Shown: piece after piece, positions 8,050 to 9,683 of the stretch
Layout: each line of letters opens with the position of its first letter
Numbering within the stretch: the first letter of the stretch is position 1
Assembly (NCBI GenBank): GCA_026991065.1
Contig: JALXCG010000883.1
Location: 1-9,683 of the forward strand
Direction: 5' to 3'
Origin: JALXCG01 sp026991065 [NCBI: Gemmatimonadota bacterium]
GTDB lineage: Bacteria > GCA-2686955
Length of the DNA stretch: 9,683 nt
The notes under the pieces: generated by a model
Told to the model about the DNA's origin: nothing
What the model saw: the letters and a program-made list of their open reading frames with translations, nothing else
Databases searched by the model: none
Translations under genes and position numbers: made by a program

Positions 8050-8799
8050 ATGCGAACCCCTTTTATTGCCGGCAATTGGAAAATGAACCGGAGCATTGGA
8101 GAGTCGATCCAGCTCGCCAAGCTGCTCAAAGTCAAGCTGGCCGATGTTTCCCAGGTTGATATCGCTGTTTGCCCACAGTTCCTGGCTCTCCCCGAAGTCG
8201 CCAAGGTCCTCGCGGGAAGCAACATCCACGTAGGTGCGCAGAACTGCCACGGCAACCCATCGGGCGCCTTCACGGGTGAGGTTGCCGCCGAGATGGTGGC
8301 GGACGCGGGCGCTACCCACGTCATTCTGGGGCACTCCGAGCGCCGGCAGATTTTCGGCGAAACCAACCAAGGCGTTCGCGCTCGCCTGGCCGGCGCTTTG
8401 CGCGCGGGTCTGCATCCCATCGTGTGCGTGGGAGAGACTCTGGCCGAGCGCGAAGCCGGCGCCACCATCGACATCGTTTCCGATCAGGTCAAGGGCGCGC
8501 TGGAGGGTTTCGATGCGCAAGCTCTGCGTCATCTCACTCTCGCCTACGAGCCGGTCTGGGCAATCGGCACCGGCAAGACAGCCAGCCCGGAGCAGGCGCA
8601 AGAGGTACATGCCTCGATTCGGTCCCTGATTGCATCCCTGTACGGGCAGGATTTCGCTCATGCCCTTCGCATTCAGTACGGCGGCAGCGTCAAGCCGGGC
8701 AATGTCGCGGAGTTGATGGCCTGCACCGATATTGATGGCGCACTGGTCGGTGGTGCCGCGCTGGACGCTGAGTCTTTCTCAAACATTGTGCATTTCTAA
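8050..8799 (+). CDS. tpiA: Triose-phosphate isomerase
   Basis: A full-length 249-residue TIM-barrel enzyme that interconverts dihydroxyacetone phosphate and glyceraldehyde 3-phosphate, feeding the GAPDH encoded two genes upstream. 'FIAGNWKMN' (5-13) carries the catalytic Lys11. 'ILGHSERR' (92-99) carries His95. 'AYEPVWAIGTGKTA' (165-178) is the signature with catalytic Glu167 followed by the flexible loop 6. 'IQYGGSVKPGN' (208-218) and 'DGALVGGAAL' (229-238) form the phosphate-binding end of the barrel. ATG 8050 is the only sensible start; an AGG eight bases upstream serves as a modest ribosome-binding site. It follows pgk by 12 bp and precedes secG by 72 bp. Confidence 0.98.
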   Translation: MRTPFIAGNWKMNRSIGESIQLAKLLKVKLADVSQVDIAVCPQFLALPEVAKVLAGSNIHVGAQNCHGNPSGAFTGEVAAEMVADAGATHVILGHSERRQIFGETNQGVRARLAGALRAGLHPIVCVGETLAEREAGATIDIVSDQVKGALEGFDAQALRHLTLAYEPVWAIGTGKTASPEQAQEVHASIRSLIASLYGQDFAHALRIQYGGSVKPGNVAELMACTDIDGALVGGAALDAESFSNIVHF

Positions 8800-8833
8800 G
8801 CACCTGCTGCGCACGGACACGGTCACAGAGCCT

Positions 8834-8867
8834 CTCTCCGCGCGCATCAGGCTTCCCTGGTGGAGAG
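8834..8867 (+). promoter_or_regulatory. Predicted hairpin covering the secG ribosome-binding site
   Basis: CTCTCCGC (8834-8841) can pair with GTGGAGAG (8860-8867) in an 8-bp stem with one G-U pair. Within the loop CAGG (8848-8851) pairs with CCTG (8856-8859) across CTTC, so the structure is nearly continuous. The 3' arm contains GGAG (8862-8865), the Shine-Dalgarno for secG ATG 8872. If it forms, secG translation would depend on opening by ribosomes leaving tpiA or on a regulator. The pairing is seen in the sequence; function is inference and chance cannot be excluded in GC-rich DNA. Confidence 0.35.
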
Positions 8868-8871
8868 CCGC

Positions 8872-9267
8872 ATGGTATTCGGATTCCTGATTTTGATTCA
8901 TGTCATCGTCTGCGCGGCGTTGATCGGCATTGTATTGCTTCAGTCCGGCAAGGGCGGGGGGTTGGCCGGCCTGGGCGGTGGCGCTACCCAGGCCGTCTTC
9001 GGTGGGCGGGGCGCCACCGATGTGCTTTCAAAAATCACCGAGGGGCTGGCAATCGCCTTCATGGTGATGTCTTTTGTTCTGGCACTCTACGGCAGTCGAA
9101 CCAACGACGTGCCCGCTTCTGTCATTAGCGCGCGGCAAGCTGAGATCGCTTCACCGGCAACAGCTGCCATTGAGGAGTTCCAGGCGAATCAAGAGTCGCA
9201 GGCGAATCCCGAGGGCGCGCCGGCGGCGGAAGAGAACGCAAGCGCTGGCGATACCGGCCAAGAGTAG
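8872..9267 (+). CDS. secG: Preprotein translocase subunit SecG
   Basis: SecG is the small two-helix subunit of the SecYEG channel that helps SecA-driven export across the inner membrane. The 131-residue product has helix 1 at about 2-23 ('VFGFLILIHVIVCAALIGIVLLQ') and the diagnostic cytoplasmic loop 'QSGKGGGLAGLGGGATQAVFGGRGATDVLSKIT' (24-56, by position rather than a single motif). Helix 2 is at about 58-74. The remaining 57 or so residues are a hydrophilic, acidic, Ala/Glu/Gln-rich tail with a short internal duplication, longer than in compact SecG proteins. ATG 8872 has GGAG six bases upstream; a GTG at 8860 would add four residues and overlap that site. tpiA-secG is a well-known bacterial gene order. 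Confidence 0.95.
   Translation: MVFGFLILIHVIVCAALIGIVLLQSGKGGGLAGLGGGATQAVFGGRGATDVLSKITEGLAIAFMVMSFVLALYGSRTNDVPASVISARQAEIASPATAAIEEFQANQESQANPEGAPAAEENASAGDTGQE
9181..9216 (+). repeat. 18-bp tandem duplication in the secG tail
   Basis: Two adjacent 18-bp units begin with the identical ten bases CAGGCGAATC (9181-9190 and 9199-9208) and then diverge partly (AAGAGTCG versus CCGAGGGC). They encode QANQES and QANPEG in the SecG tail. The unit is in frame, so it looks like a small slippage duplication in a tail under weak constraint. Confidence 0.6.
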
Positions 9268-9277
9268 AAACGGCCGG
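9254..9277. terminator. Hairpin between convergent secG and oxidase genes, possible terminator
   Basis: CCGGCC (9254-9259) and GGCCGG (9272-9277) form a 6-bp stem around a 12-nt loop that includes the secG stop codon. It lies between two converging genes whose stops are only 15 bp apart, where a bidirectional terminator would be useful. No T-run follows on either strand, so it is not a classical intrinsic terminator. Confidence 0.25.
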
Positions 9278-9282
9278 CGGCT

Positions 9283-9683
9283 TCAAGCGATGAGTTTACC
9301 GGGATTCAAGATTCCGCCGGGATCCGCTTCGGCCGCGAGAAGGCGCAGCGTCTGCAGATTCGCCTCGCCCACTTCGCGGTCAAACCATGGGCGGTGTTCG
9401 TAGCCGACCGCGTGGTGATGGGTAATGGTTCCACCGTTTCGCAGAATCGCTTCTGATGCGGCATTCTTGATCTCCTGCCACTGGCTCTCTGGAGCATCCC
9501 GGCAGGCGCGGCCAAAAAAGGTGAAGTAGAGCGAGGCTCCCTGCTCATAGAGGTGGCTCACATGGCAGAGAACGATCGCCTTGGATCCGCCGGCAACAAT
9601 GGCTTGACGGATCGCCTGTGACACCGCGCCATAGAGACGCGGCAGCCACGCCCAGGTGGAGCAAGTTTCAAGGGTATCGACCA
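9283..9683 (-). CDS. C-terminal part of an FAD-binding oxidase, alkylglycerone-phosphate-synthase-like (5' truncated by window)
   Basis: The frame is open from the right edge of the window to TGA at 9283-9285, about 132 codons, so the start lies outside. The visible part begins 'VDTLETCSTWAWLPRLYGAV' and continues with 'IVLCHVSHLYEQGASLYFTFF', which matches the cap domain of AGPS-like FAD-linked oxidases (vanillyl-alcohol oxidase superfamily). 'GGTITHHHAVGYEHRPW' contains the His-His-His motif (codons at 9412-9420) typical of that subfamily and needed in alkylglycerone-phosphate synthase. The end 'DPGGILNPGKLI' is the usual close of FAD-linked oxidases. AGPS makes the ether bond in ether lipids, but many bacterial relatives act on other substrates, so the reaction is open. 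A GTG at 9624 is in frame but lies within the conserved domain and is not the start. It converges on secG with 15 bp between stops. Confidence 0.85.
   Translation of the reverse strand, partial: VDTLETCSTWAWLPRLYGAVSQAIRQAIVAGGSKAIVLCHVSHLYEQGASLYFTFFGRACRDAPESQWQEIKNAASEAILRNGGTITHHHAVGYEHRPWFDREVGEANLQTLRLLAAEADPGGILNPGKLIA

Noticed and set aside
7323-8474. Long open frame (383 codons) antisense to pgk and tpiA
   Set aside because: It is a mirror of GC-rich codons in two certain genes. Its product is low-complexity Ser/Arg/Ala/Pro with no recognisable domain.

Overview
The window looks like chromosomal DNA of a moderately GC-rich Gram-negative bacterium. The signs are an AlgI-type membrane acyltransferase with a membrane-anchored SGNH partner, two proteins with Sec-type signal peptides, and a SecG with a long acidic tail. 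The secreted beta-helix style (an 'IHVPA..ATIQQGIDAAASGDTVLV' start and an 'SPAVDKG..RNDVGAFGG' end) is common in environmental and candidate-phylum genomes. I cannot name the phylum from sequence alone. No mobile element, CRISPR array, tRNA or rRNA was seen.

Left part (1-5389): the extreme left edge holds the last 28 codons of a plus-strand gene that reads like the C-terminus of a ComF-type phosphoribosyltransferase. It converges on, and overlaps by 16 bp, the end of a minus-strand group. Read in transcription order, that group is a secreted parallel beta-helix protein (4088 to 2697), a membrane-anchored SGNH-hydrolase-like protein (2533 to 1451) and an MBOAT O-acyltransferase (1451 to 72). 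The last two share one base (TAGTG), so they are probably translationally coupled. Divergent from the group, on the plus strand, is an exported alpha/beta hydrolase with a complete Ser-Asp-His triad (4433-5389). Together they suggest, by inference, a small envelope or extracellular-glycan module: MBOAT carries an acyl group across the membrane, the SGNH protein transfers it, the beta-helix protein binds or processes a glycan, and the hydrolase may remove esters.

Middle and right part (5390-9267): after a 341-bp gap without a gene comes an ordinary central-metabolism operon, gap - pgk - tpiA - secG, all on the plus strand with intact catalytic residues. It converts triose phosphates through 1,3-bisphosphoglycerate to 3-phosphoglycerate and ends with a Sec translocase subunit. 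Two RNA-level structures stand out. One is an 11-bp GC hairpin with a 3-nt loop just after the gap stop codon. The other is a predicted hairpin that would bury the secG ribosome-binding site.

Right edge (9283-9683): the C-terminal part of a minus-strand FAD-binding oxidase of the alkylglycerone-phosphate-synthase-like family, with a His-His-His motif, converges on secG and runs off the window.

The genes are recognisable families. I found no clear evidence of a wholly new system. The most interesting leads are the acylation/deacylation gene group and the operon hairpins.
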